DNA from: Anthoceros angustus | Lineage: Eukaryota; Streptophyta; Anthocerotopsida; Anthocerotales; Anthocerotaceae | Direction of reading: 5' to 3' | NCBI GenBank assembly: GCA_010909165.1 | Contig: MU008174.1 | Span: 248,001-312,000 of the forward strand | DNA length: 64,000 bases | Shown here: positions 31,844 to 41,004 of the stretch, in pieces | How the letters are laid out: every line of letters begins with the position of its first letter | Position numbering within the stretch: position 1 is the stretch's first letter | Position numbers and translations under genes: made by a program | The notes under the pieces: model-generated | Database searches by the model: none | The model's input: only the letters and a program-made list of their open reading frames with translations | What the model was told of the DNA's origin: nothing

Positions 31844-33376
31844 ATGGCGAATGTCGAGGAGGCCCCGGAGACAGTGGATCTGAGCGAGGCGCTTGCTGCC
31901 GCGCTCGCCTCGCGCGCGTCCGAGCTGAAGGCGAATTCGAAGGACTTCAGCCTTGCCGCTATTCGGCGCATGCTGGAGAAGGACGTGAAGCTGGAGCCTT
32001 ACTATCTGGATGAGCACAAGGGCCTGGTCAAGGATCTGCTCAGCGAAATTTTCTGCCAGGGAAGCGAGTCTGACGAAGCCGCAGAAGAAGCGGCGGACCA
32101 TGACTCGGCCGACGCAGCAGCAGAGATCAAGACATCCGAACAGGAGGCTGAGGTTCAGCCTGATCCAGCACCTGCAATAACGGGAGAAGTGATCGGGGCT
32201 GCCGTGAAGAAGCGGGCCTCATACGTGCTGGAGAATGTGGAAACTCTGACATTGGCCAGGTTCCGACGGTTGTTGGAGAGCGATCTTGGTTTGCAGGAGA
32301 AGGGACTAGACGCATTCAAGGGCTTGGTAAGCCAGCTGGTGGACAAAATTTTTGTGCAGGAGGCAGAAGAGGATCCACCTGTCGTTGCTGCCGGCAGGAA
32401 GCGGGCCAAGAATGGGGAAGAAAGCGGTGTGAAGAAGCGGGCCAAAACTGAAGTCGACAGCAAGAGCAACAAGAAGGTGCAGGATGTGAAGGCGAAGGTC
32501 AAGAAGCCAGTGAGACGAGGTCGGGTGGAGTCAAGCGATGACGAGGAGGTTCCTGCTCCTAAGCAGATCAGGGGGAAGGCGGCAAAGCGCGTGGTGGATA
32601 AGGATGCAGACGGCTCGAGTGAACGGCAGAAAAGACCTAAGGTGGAAGCTGAAAAGGGAAGTAGCAACCCGAAGAGATCGAGCGCGCAGCAAGATAGTGC
32701 TTCAGGGAGCGAGGAGGGTGCTGGTGAGGAATGCAATGGCAGTAGGGGTAAGCCGAAGCAGGTAGCTAGAGGGAAAAGCAGCAATGCTTCTAGCGCCAGG
32801 GAGGACAGTGAGGATGGGGAGGCTGAAAGTGATGGAGGCAGCAAGAAGTCTCGCAACGCCAACGGGAGGAAGGCGTTAGAGCCAAAGCAGGAAAATAGCA
32901 AACAAGTAGACCATTTGAAGAGTATTATTAAGGCGAGCGGTATGACCGTGCCTCCCAGTATCTATAAGAAAGCGAAGAATGCTCCAGAGGGCAGATATGA
33001 AAGTGTCCTTGTGAAGGAGTTGGAATCATTGTTGGAGCGGGAGGGCCTGTCTGGGCGAGCTTCCGACAAAGAAACAAAGGCTGTTCGGAAACGCAAAGAG
33101 AAGTTGAGGGACTTGGAGGGGATCGACTCCAGCAACATACTTCCTGATCGGAGAGGTAGGAGGGCTGCCAGTGCCACGGTGTTTGCACCTACGTACTCGC
33201 CGACCGCATCCGATGATGAAGATGAAGATGCTGATGAGAGGAGTAATAGAGATGAAGAGAACGATGCGGAGGAAGAAGAGGAGGAAGACGGTGGTAGCAG
33301 CGAAGGGGAAGACAACGAGGAAGAGGAACAGGAGGCGGATGAAAGTGAGGGAGGAGGAGGTGATGAGAGTGAATAG
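31844..33376 (+). CDS. HIRIP3: HIRIP3/CHZ-type nuclear histone chaperone with two DEK-C-like N-terminal modules
   Basis: Single exon, 510 residues from the ATG at 31844 (GTG codons upstream are not starts). Two helical modules at about residues 14-70 and 112-170 repeat the same plan: RRMLEKDVKLE...LDEHKGLVKDLLSEIF and RRLLESDLGLQ...LDAFKGLVSQLVDKIF, like DEK C-terminal domains. A long basic and serine-rich low-complexity linker carries likely nuclear localisation signals (GRKRAKN, GVKKRAK). Residues about 354-435 form the HIRIP3/CHZ region: IIKASGMTVPPSIYKKAKN, ELESLLEREGLSGR, then RDLEGIDSSNILPDRRGRR. In known members this segment binds H2A-H2B or H2A.Z-H2B. The last 56 residues are almost all Asp/Glu/Ser/Gly, a typical histone-chaperone acidic tail. 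No introns, no breaks. The family call is from motif order; HIRIP3 naming rather than CHZ1 rests on the C-terminal placement of the motif. Confidence 0.82.
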   Translation: MANVEEAPETVDLSEALAAALASRASELKANSKDFSLAAIRRMLEKDVKLEPYYLDEHKGLVKDLLSEIFCQGSESDEAAEEAADHDSADAAAEIKTSEQEAEVQPDPAPAITGEVIGAAVKKRASYVLENVETLTLARFRRLLESDLGLQEKGLDAFKGLVSQLVDKIFVQEAEEDPPVVAAGRKRAKNGEESGVKKRAKTEVDSKSNKKVQDVKAKVKKPVRRGRVESSDDEEVPAPKQIRGKAAKRVVDKDADGSSERQKRPKVEAEKGSSNPKRSSAQQDSASGSEEGAGEECNGSRGKPKQVARGKSSNASSAREDSEDGEAESDGGSKKSRNANGRKALEPKQENSKQVDHLKSIIKASGMTVPPSIYKKAKNAPEGRYESVLVKELESLLEREGLSGRASDKETKAVRKRKEKLRDLEGIDSSNILPDRRGRRAASATVFAPTYSPTASDDEDEDADERSNRDEENDAEEEEEEDGGSSEGEDNEEEEQEADESEGGGGDESE

Positions 33377-34168
33377 TGCTGGCCTGCTCTACAGAATTAT
33401 GGTATCAACTGACAGTCAAAATATCTCGTGTCTCTACAATCCGGAGCTAAACTTGGAGTCGGGTGTGGATTGTTCTGATCTGGAACTGGTAATGGTGGAC
33501 GATGGCCTGCATTGGGCATGACATAGTGCTCAACTTGTAAGCTGGTGACCCTGGGAAGCAGATGCGCGCACCTGGGTGATATGGATGGATCTCCAGTCAT
33601 GAGGAAATCGGCACACAAGGTCTCGTTGGTCACCTGTCTACTACGGAGCTTTCGAAGGGCTCTGCCTCCGCCACTATTGCATGGAAGCAGGGCAGGCAAC
33701 TGAGCGCACCGAGAGAGATGCTCAAAAGCACGGCAGCTGGACCAAGCAGAAGGTTAAAGCTCCTTGATGGTGAAAGAGGTAACCAAAAGAGGGCCAGTGT
33801 AGAACTTGACGCTGAACGGTGACCCGCCATGGACTAGGGCACTGGAGATGTGAGACATGATTCATAACCTTTACCACGAGGATCCTACTCCTGGTGCTGC
33901 TGGTGTTGAACTTTGTCAACAATTTCCGGAGAAAGATTCCGAAAAATGATTCTCCATTTGGTTCACATGCATTCACCAGACTTTAAACAACGGGCCCAGT
34001 GGCCTCTCCCAGCTTCGGGGACTTCGCCGAGTGAGTACACTCACTGAATGTCTGTCCTTGACGGGTTCTGGTCCCTTGTTTGGACACACCAGTTTGTGCT
34101 GGTCACTAAACTGGTACATAATTGCTTAATTGTTTGGCGTCTTTTCGGTCCGCTTTGGATAGATTTGA
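33377..34168. other. 3' flank spacer
   Basis: Between the histone chaperone stop and the stop of the PPR gene on the other strand (convergent genes), so it should carry both 3' UTRs. No protein homology seen. Confidence 0.5.
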
Positions 34169-36343
34169 TCACAGCGTTAAACTTCCCCTTCCAACTGTGA
34201 ATGTGTGTACCTTCTGGTCATGCGGAATCCAACTCCGGCTCGGCGTTTTCCATGCACCCGCACGGCGCCTCTTTTCCTCAACGTCTTCTGCCTCGAGCCA
34301 CATCTGGGCGTGCCGGTAGATGTTGGACATCAGGACATACGGAGAACTGTGGGAAGGTTCCAGACTCACAGCGCGCTCGAAAGCCCATCTCCCAACCTCT
34401 ACGTCCGCATGCTTCTGGCAGGCACCTAGAAGTGAGCACCACACAGCCAAGTCCGGCTCCCACGCCAAGCTGACAACCAGCTCTCCAGCCTGCCTGCAGA
34501 GTCCCGCTCGCCCCAGGAGGTCCACCATGCTCGCATAATGCTCACTCCCTGGAACAATCCCGTAGTCCCTAACCATGGACTCGAAACACTGTGCACCTCT
34601 GTCCACCATCCCCGCATGGCTGCACGCCGAGAGCAGCGACGCGAACGTCACTGCATTCGGCTCCATCCCCGCTTGCCGCATCTCCTCAAAACACCGAAAG
34701 CTCTCCTTCCAACTCCCCGCCCGAGCATAGCCTGCAATCAGAGAGTTCCATGCCACCAAGTCGTGTTCTGGAAGCGAGTCGAACACGCGCTGACCTTCCC
34801 CGATGCTTCCACATCTCCCGTAAGCAAAGATGAGAGCGTTTGCCACCGCAGCGCTCTCCCGGAATCCGCTCCTGTAGATCTCGGACTGGAAGTGCATCAA
34901 AGGAGCTAGAGATCCCAGGCTACCGCAAGCATGGAGAAGCAGCAGGAAAGTGGACTCGTTTGGCTCCATTCCGTCCTCCTGCATCTCGCTATAGAGCTGA
35001 AGAACATGGCCGACCTGCTCCTGTTCCTGCTCCTGCTGCGCATAGCCTGCAAGAATGGCATTCCAAGAAACCACATCACGTTCCGGCAACGCGTCGAAGA
35101 CAGTACGGGCCTCCACCACGGCCCCGGAGATGGAGTACGCATGAATCAAGCTGTTGCTGACAAACAGATCGCACGCGGTACCGCGCCTGACAAGATCAGT
35201 GTGGATCGTCTTTACCTTCTGCAGCGCCTGCATCTTGATGCACTCGGCAGCAATCCGCGTGCCTTCTTCCTCTGCTGCAAGGATGCCGCACGCCTGGAGA
35301 ACGCTTGCAAAGGTGCGCGCGTTAGGGTTAACATCAGCCGCTTGCATCTGCGCATACAGTTGCACGGCCATTTCCCCCTGCTTGTTGTGCGCGTAGCCTG
35401 CGATCATGGAGTTCCAAGAGACCACGTCGCGATGTGTCATGGTGTCGAACACATGACGAGCATCCACGATGTTGCCGCATGTCGCGTAGACATGCACGAG
35501 AGTGCTGCAAACGAACATGCTCGAGTTGCAGCCCGTTTGGACGGCCTGGGCATGAAGCATCTTGCCATGATGCAGGAATCGCAGCTTGATGGGGTGTCCG
35601 TCTACGAGACACTCTTCTTCCATGGCTGCCAGCCTGGCACATCCTTTGAGCAGGCTGACGAATGTTCGATCATCCGGGTTTGCACCTTCGTGTCTCATCA
35701 GGCCATGTAGCAGCAAGGCATCCTCGCACAGGTCCTGTTGGACATAGCCAGCGATGAGGGCATTCCAGGACACCACATCACGGCATGGCAGTAGATCAAA
35801 CACATGCTGTGCATCCGCCATTCTCCCACAACTTGCGTACATGTCGAGCAGAGTTGTGGATACAAACGGATCTGAGTCAAGCCCATCCCTGGCAGCGTGG
35901 GCGTGAATCCTCCTGCCTTCTTCGAGGTCTGCCAAGCTGCCGCATGCTTTCAGTAGACTGACGAAGACGTACTTGTTTGGGCGGACTCCTTCCTGCAGCA
36001 TTTGGCGGTACAGTCTCAGAGCTTCCTGGGCTTGCCCTGCTTTGGTGTATCCGGAGATGATGGCGGTCCAGGAGAGGACAGTTCGTTGCGGTAACCTGTT
36101 GAATACCTTGGCTGCATGAGTCATGCTCCCACATTTCACGAATGTCTTCACTAGAGATTCCCCAAGAAATCGATTGCTGTCCAACCCATTTCTCACCAGG
36201 TGAGCATGCACTTGCCTGGCTTCTGTTAAGGCCCTCTTCTGGATGCATGCCTGCAAGAGATCACAGTAAGTTCGCACTGTGGGTATGCAGCCCTGCTGGT
36301 CGAGGTGGAGTAGAGTGTCGGACACTTTGCAGTCTCCCATCAT
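34169..36343 (-). CDS. PLS-class PPR protein, second subfamily, intact
   Basis: 724 residues from the ATG ATG at 36343, single exon, predicted organellar RNA-binding protein. Opens with the DLLQACIQKRALTEARQVH module, then PLS triplets with ordinary variation between repeats (FNRLPQRTVLSWTAIISGYT, FDLLPCRDVVSWNALIAGYV, FDTMTHRDVVSWNSMIAGYA, FDALPERDVVSWNAILAGYA). This contrasts with the near-identical modules of the WWTDM family next door. Ends with the penultimate pair (HYASMVDLLGRAG), E1 (LAVWCSLLGACQKHADVEVG), E2 (PYVLMSNIYRHAQMWLEAED) and a short RSWIPHDQKVHTFTVG tail, so the E+ region stops early and no DYW domain is present. Some L repeats carry insertions (EEECLVDGHPIKLRF; EEEGTRIAAECIKMQAL). 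Head to head with the PPR gene at 36631. Confidence 0.93.
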   Translation of the reverse strand: MMGDCKVSDTLLHLDQQGCIPTVRTYCDLLQACIQKRALTEARQVHAHLVRNGLDSNRFLGESLVKTFVKCGSMTHAAKVFNRLPQRTVLSWTAIISGYTKAGQAQEALRLYRQMLQEGVRPNKYVFVSLLKACGSLADLEEGRRIHAHAARDGLDSDPFVSTTLLDMYASCGRMADAQHVFDLLPCRDVVSWNALIAGYVQQDLCEDALLLHGLMRHEGANPDDRTFVSLLKGCARLAAMEEECLVDGHPIKLRFLHHGKMLHAQAVQTGCNSSMFVCSTLVHVYATCGNIVDARHVFDTMTHRDVVSWNSMIAGYAHNKQGEMAVQLYAQMQAADVNPNARTFASVLQACGILAAEEEGTRIAAECIKMQALQKVKTIHTDLVRRGTACDLFVSNSLIHAYSISGAVVEARTVFDALPERDVVSWNAILAGYAQQEQEQEQVGHVLQLYSEMQEDGMEPNESTFLLLLHACGSLGSLAPLMHFQSEIYRSGFRESAAVANALIFAYGRCGSIGEGQRVFDSLPEHDLVAWNSLIAGYARAGSWKESFRCFEEMRQAGMEPNAVTFASLLSACSHAGMVDRGAQCFESMVRDYGIVPGSEHYASMVDLLGRAGLCRQAGELVVSLAWEPDLAVWCSLLGACQKHADVEVGRWAFERAVSLEPSHSSPYVLMSNIYRHAQMWLEAEDVEEKRRRAGAWKTPSRSWIPHDQKVHTFTVGRGSLTL

Positions 36344-36630
36344 GCTAGAATGCGAGGGCTTGCAAGCCTGAACAGTAGCCCACTGGCTGCCAGAACACAG
36401 AAGTCCATGGGTTGGAACACCGCACCTGGCATGAAGTGTCGGTCATGCCTCTCGACATCGGTCTTGCCTCTTATTTTGCAACGATGAGTTCAGTCCTGCT
36501 GTGGCTTGATGGCCACCAGTTCAGCAGCTGAGAGCTGGGGCGCTCTGTTGTTTCGTAGTCTGCTCATCTCAGGTGCCTGCTGGAAAACTTGGTGTTGAAG
36601 AATGTTAAAGCAGGTACGTCTCAAGTGGAA
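36344..36630. promoter_or_regulatory. 287-bp shared upstream region of two divergent PPR genes
   Basis: The ATGs of the two PPR genes face away from each other across 287 bp, so this segment must hold both start regions unless leader introns extend them. Direct motifs are weak, and no TATA box is convincing on either side. The call rests on geometry only. Confidence 0.4.
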
Positions 36631-39105
36631 ATGGAGGCCATCATCTTCGCAACTAGCTCAGCTGGTGCAGTGGGGTTGGATCATGGGCTGGGGTTTTACA
36701 CCGTTTCAGCGTCTGTTTCTGGTCGTCATGGCTACATGACGCGATGCACTTCATTCACCCAAAGGTCAACAGGGCCGCTTGTGGCAACAGCTTTTCTGGG
36801 TCCGACGAGCGTGGACATGCAAACTGGTCATCTTCCTGCTAGATCCAAGTGGAGCGTGATGGATGATGATGACCCTCGCGGGCCTGCAGGATACGAAAGA
36901 CCCGTAACCGCTGAGACTGTAACCGAACATTGTCAGGAGGGGCAGCTTGCGGAGGCTGTTGAGGCCCTGGGAATTTTGGTGCAGACAGACTGTCGTGTAC
37001 CAACGTCACTGTTCTATACTGTACTGAAGAGATGTGTGTTTAAGAAGGATTTGGTTTTGGGTCGCCGTATACATGCTCTTACTGTGGAGCAGGGGTATGA
37101 GTCGGACACGTTCCTGTGCAACCACATTCTGCGGATGTACGCTTCCCATGGCAAGTTGGAAGAAGCGATGGATGTGTTCAACGTGGTTGCCAAACCAGAT
37201 GCCTTCATGTGGTCTTCCATAGTTTCTGCACATGTGAACCAGGGAGAAGCTAGGCAGGCCATACACTTGTATGATCGGATGCGGAGCTCAGGTGTGAAGC
37301 CTGACGGCCATGTATTTGTGGCAGCTCTTCAGGCTTGTGCAAGGGGAGCGGACTTGAAAGCTGGGCAGCAGGTTCATGCTGATGTGTTGGCCAGTGGGGT
37401 TGAGCCTGATTTGTTTGTTTGCAATGCGTTGGTGGACATGTATGCGAAGTGTGGAAGTTTGGAAGAAGCTCATAGAGTGTTCGACGGACTAGGCCAGAAG
37501 GATGTGGTGACTTGGACAGCTCTGATAGGTGGATATTCTCAGCAGGGCTTAGGGCTGAAAGCCCTTCAGCTTTACAGTGCTATGCAAGCAGAGGGCATGG
37601 CTGCACCCAATTCCGTGACATTCGCGTGCCTCCTGCAGGCATGTGCAAGTGTCGGTGCCCCGGCTTTGGAGAAGGGGAAGCAGCTTCATGACCAGATTTG
37701 GCAACGAGGGTTTCAGGGTGATGTGCTTGTAGCCAATAGTTTGGTGAACATGCATGCAAAGTGTGGCAGCTTGGAAGATGCTCAGCGAATATTTGACGGG
37801 CTTGCTCAGAAAGATGTGGTGACATGGAATGCCATGATTGCAGGATATTCTCAACATGGCATGGGGAAGGAAGTGCTTTGCCTCTTTAAGGCTATGCAAC
37901 AGGAAGACACAATAGCACCCGACTCTGTGACATTCCTGTGCCTCCTGCAGGCATGTGCAAGTGTAGGTGTCTCCGCTTTGGAGAACGGGAAGCAGCTTCA
38001 TGCACAGATAAGAGAACGAGGACTTCAAGCTGACGTGTTTGTAGCTAACAATTTGGTGAACATGTATGCCAAGTGTGGCAGCTTGGGAGACGCTCAAAGC
38101 TTGTTCAACGAGCTTTCTCAGAAAGATGTGGTAACGTGGAATGCCATGATCGCAGGATATTCCCAGCAGGGCATGGGGCAGGAAGCCCTTCGTCTTTACA
38201 GGGCTATGCAAGAAGAAGGCACAATTGCACCTGATTCTGTGACATTTCTGTGTGTCCTTCAGGCATGTGCAAATGTAGCAGCTTTGGACATTGGAAGGCA
38301 GCTTCATGCACGGATTGAACAGCAAGGGCTACTTCAAAGCGATCTGGCATTAGGCAACAGTTTGATCAACATGTATGCAAAGTCTGGGAGCATGGTTGAT
38401 GCACAACAGGTATTTTATGCATTGCCTGAAAGAAGCGTTGTCACCTGGAATGCACTGATTGCAGGCTACACCCGTCAAGGAAACAGCGACATGGTTTTTC
38501 ACTTGTTTCACCGAATGAGCGAGTATAGGATACAGCCAGACGGCATTGCGTTCCTTAGTGTCCTAACAGCATGTAGTCAAGCAGGTTTAGTGGAGAAGGG
38601 ACGAGAGTACTTTGATGCAATGAGCACGCTCCATAGCATCACTCCTACGGCAGAGCACTACACGTGCATGGTGGATCTCCTGGGTCGTGCAGGGAAACTG
38701 GAGGAGGCACTAGATTTAGTGAGCACAATGCCTGTAATGCCCGATGGTGCAGTTTGGCACACTCTACTGGGTGCTTGCCGAAAGTGGAGCAACGTGGAGG
38801 TGGGACGCCACGCGTTCGAGGAAGCACTGAAGCTGGACAACAAAGATGCCGAGGCGTACGTCTCAATGTCGAACATTTACATGGGTGCCTTTAAATGGGA
38901 GGAAGCTCAGGAGATTCAAGAGAGGAGAATAGAAATCCAGGCTTGGAAGCAACCAGGCCAGAGTTGGTGGACAGACATGGAGGGACTGGTGCACAGTTTT
39001 CTAGTTGCTGATAAGAAGCATCCAGAAAGTGGAGACATCTATGCAACGCTGAAACAACTCTTCTCCAGAATGGAAGAAGACGGGTACTACACGTTCGAGT
39101 GGTGA
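36631..39105 (+). CDS. PLS-class PPR protein of the WWTDM family, E+ end, intact
   Basis: 824 residues from the ATG at 36631; the longer open frame begins with TTG. Predicted organellar RNA-editing type factor, single exon. The N-terminal 90 residues include GPLVATAFLG and ARSKWSVMDDDDP, conserved in the decayed copy at 6.2 kb, which supports a start at or near this ATG. PLS modules are almost copies of one another (VTFLCLLQACASVG, MYAKCGSLGDAQ, QKDVVTWNAMIAGYSQQGMG). The end reads VVTWNALIAGYTRQGN, HYTCMVDLLGRAGKLEEALD, E1 AVWHTLLGACRKWSNVEVG, E2 AEAYVSMSNIYMGAFKWEEA, E+ QSWWTDMEGLVHSFLVADKK, and a stop shortly after. No DYW zinc-binding residues. Compared with 6852-9467 it lacks the fused P-S module, and compared with 2808-6199 it lacks the internal N-terminal module copy, so it is the best model of the family layout. 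Confidence 0.94.
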   Translation: MEAIIFATSSAGAVGLDHGLGFYTVSASVSGRHGYMTRCTSFTQRSTGPLVATAFLGPTSVDMQTGHLPARSKWSVMDDDDPRGPAGYERPVTAETVTEHCQEGQLAEAVEALGILVQTDCRVPTSLFYTVLKRCVFKKDLVLGRRIHALTVEQGYESDTFLCNHILRMYASHGKLEEAMDVFNVVAKPDAFMWSSIVSAHVNQGEARQAIHLYDRMRSSGVKPDGHVFVAALQACARGADLKAGQQVHADVLASGVEPDLFVCNALVDMYAKCGSLEEAHRVFDGLGQKDVVTWTALIGGYSQQGLGLKALQLYSAMQAEGMAAPNSVTFACLLQACASVGAPALEKGKQLHDQIWQRGFQGDVLVANSLVNMHAKCGSLEDAQRIFDGLAQKDVVTWNAMIAGYSQHGMGKEVLCLFKAMQQEDTIAPDSVTFLCLLQACASVGVSALENGKQLHAQIRERGLQADVFVANNLVNMYAKCGSLGDAQSLFNELSQKDVVTWNAMIAGYSQQGMGQEALRLYRAMQEEGTIAPDSVTFLCVLQACANVAALDIGRQLHARIEQQGLLQSDLALGNSLINMYAKSGSMVDAQQVFYALPERSVVTWNALIAGYTRQGNSDMVFHLFHRMSEYRIQPDGIAFLSVLTACSQAGLVEKGREYFDAMSTLHSITPTAEHYTCMVDLLGRAGKLEEALDLVSTMPVMPDGAVWHTLLGACRKWSNVEVGRHAFEEALKLDNKDAEAYVSMSNIYMGAFKWEEAQEIQERRIEIQAWKQPGQSWWTDMEGLVHSFLVADKKHPESGDIYATLKQLFSRMEEDGYYTFEW

Positions 39106-39865
39106 CAACGATGTCTGAGTTGCGGACAAAAGTTTGAGAAATGAGGGCCACCATCACACATTCCACCCACTCTCACACGTGAAGCCGTCCCAATTGTGAC
39201 ATCATGACATCATTTCAAGGGCTGGAAACTGAAGTTAGGGATCAAGCAACTTGTGACCAGGGTTGGCATGTACCACATCTCTGGATTGCATGCAGGACAA
39301 CCAACATGAAGTGCTGGAAGCGGAAAATGGAGTACGAAGAGATGGAATTTGTGACATGGACTGTGAGCAGCCAAGACAAGAGGAGAGGCTCGTTGATGAT
39401 GGGCAGCAAGCGAATGAACTTCTTGATGGTGGCCAAGAGCAGGAGGCTACCTTGTTTTATCTGCTAGAGAGGCATGTCATCCCATGTGCGGAGCGCAGCC
39501 ATCACCAGCAAGTCCCAATTGCAAGCTCCTTGGGAGAGATGGAGTGTGCAAGCCAGTTGGATGCAATTCTAGCCGCAGATGTGCTAGTGTCACCAAGGAC
39601 GAAACCACGGAAGAAGGGTGTTGCATTCCAACACCAAGCCAGCAGGTGGCGCCACTTGTTCGCATGCCGACGAAACGGGGAAACTTGTATCACACCCATC
39701 TTGTTAAGCAAGCAGACTGGGGGTATGTCCTCACCTTGTTTCCTATGTGTCCTCAACAATTCCTTACATAAAGCATAACCCCAACCCAATAGGTGACCTA
39801 GCATGGTTTTAAGAAAAACTGAAAAATATTTTTTTCAACACCAACCTATAACAAGTTTGTGTTTT
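39106..39865. other. 3' flank of PPR gene; no supported gene
   Basis: A plus-strand frame at about 39290-39778 stays open for roughly 160 codons from an ATG, polar at first (GVRRDGICDMDCEQPRQEER) and Cys-containing at its end. It matches no family I know and starts 185 bp after the PPR stop. It may be UTR or a chance frame. Confidence 0.35.
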
Positions 39866-41004
39866 ATTTAGGGAAAAATGATGGGGGAAAAATTCATTCA
39901 GCACGGATAATGAAGGTGGATCTTTGGGGATAAGATCAAAAAGATCAAGGTCAAGATCAAGGTCACGCCTTGTGAAGGATTGCTGTTGAGATGGCCCTTT
40001 GAAGGGCAATGGAGACTCGCTATCTGAAGTAAGCTGTGAAATAAGAAAGGGGCAAACCCCACGCCATGCTTGCGGGCGTAGTAGGATTTGGCACATGACT
40101 TGAGAAATCAATCGAAGTCCGTGGCCATTGCTCCATACATTTCGAATGCGAGCGGAATAAAGAAGTGGTCTGCTTGTATCCCGCTATACTTTCTGACCTT
40201 GAGAGCCGCAGCACCGGCGGCAACCCAACCAGGAGAGTTAATGATAACCTGAGCGGAGATGGTGTCTCGGCGGTCGATCACCAGCGTCGCCGCCGAAACA
40301 CGGTCACCGCGGACAAAGTACAAGTCAGCCCTGATTGAGCGACCTGTTCGAAGAATGTACCCTCGCTCCCTCCAGGCCATGTAGCCGCTTTCGCGAGTTG
40401 TGGCAAACATGACATCGCGGATAGCATCGTGGGTGGCGATGCGATGACCCCCATGGGGACAACAAGCAAGGCGAACCCCAAAGTCATCGAGGGCAGGGCA
40501 GAGCGAATAATGACCAATGAGTTACACAATATAGTTGGAGTAATAGACTTGTTATGTCGAAAGGAGAAGGTAGGGAAGGGGAGACGAGAGAGGGATAAGG
40601 AGTGGAGAGAATGGCAGGATAGATAGATAATTGATATAGTTTTTGGGGCTTGAAAAAATATTTTAAAGCTTTTCTTATAAATATAAAAAGTATCACAAGT
40701 CTTAAATATTTTATTTAATTAATTATAATAATGGTGAGTACAAACGCACGTGGAAGACGCATAGTACAACGTGAGGCTTCTCGTCGGGGATAACATGAGT
40801 GAGGATGATGAAGATGACGATAATATGAGCGGATGATGACCAATGAGTTATTTAGTAGAGTTACTCGACTTTGTTGTGCGGGGCAAGGAAGGTACAATGA
40901 GAAAGAGATAAAGAGTGGAGAGATGATGGGAGGATAGATAGATAGTTGATATAGGTTGACTTTTGCTCTTGCTCTCTCTACGGTCCCACGCCTTTCTTCC
41001 TCGC
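39866..41004. repeat. Tandem duplication, copy 1 (1,139 bp)
   Basis: Begins at ATTTAGGGAAAAATGATGGGG and ends at CTACGGTCCCACGCCTTTCTTCC. Contains a minus-strand LINE tail (40020-40530), then an AT-rich section with TTTTTGGGGCTTGAAAAAAT and a GATGATGAAGATGACGATAAT run. Copy 2 follows immediately. From 40508 to the end the copies are nearly identical; before that point copy 2 is shortened by many small deletions. Confidence 0.9.
40020..40530 (-). mobile_element. LINE tail relic in duplication copy 1
   Basis: Minus-strand translation SGYMAWRERGYILRTGRSIR, VRGDRVSAATLVIDRRDTIS and AQVIINSPGWVAAGAAALKV matches the C-terminal tail of the LINE at 19212-19595 (GYMAWKERGYILRTGQS, AQVMTNRPGWATAEAATLTV). 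The frame is open for about 100 codons, then the upstream part shifts frame (SMTLGFALLVVPMGVIASPP lies in another phase). Confidence 0.7.

Noticed and set aside
32155-32901. 248-codon minus-strand frame of Leu/Ser-rich sequence
   Set aside because: Antisense of the histone chaperone's Lys/Ser/Glu-rich linker; the composition is explained by the real gene.
39930-39970. Short direct repeats AAGATCAAGGTCAAGATCAAGG considered as a CRISPR-like or satellite array
   Set aside because: Only a few short overlapping words inside a LINE tail; no spacer structure, and the organism is a plant.
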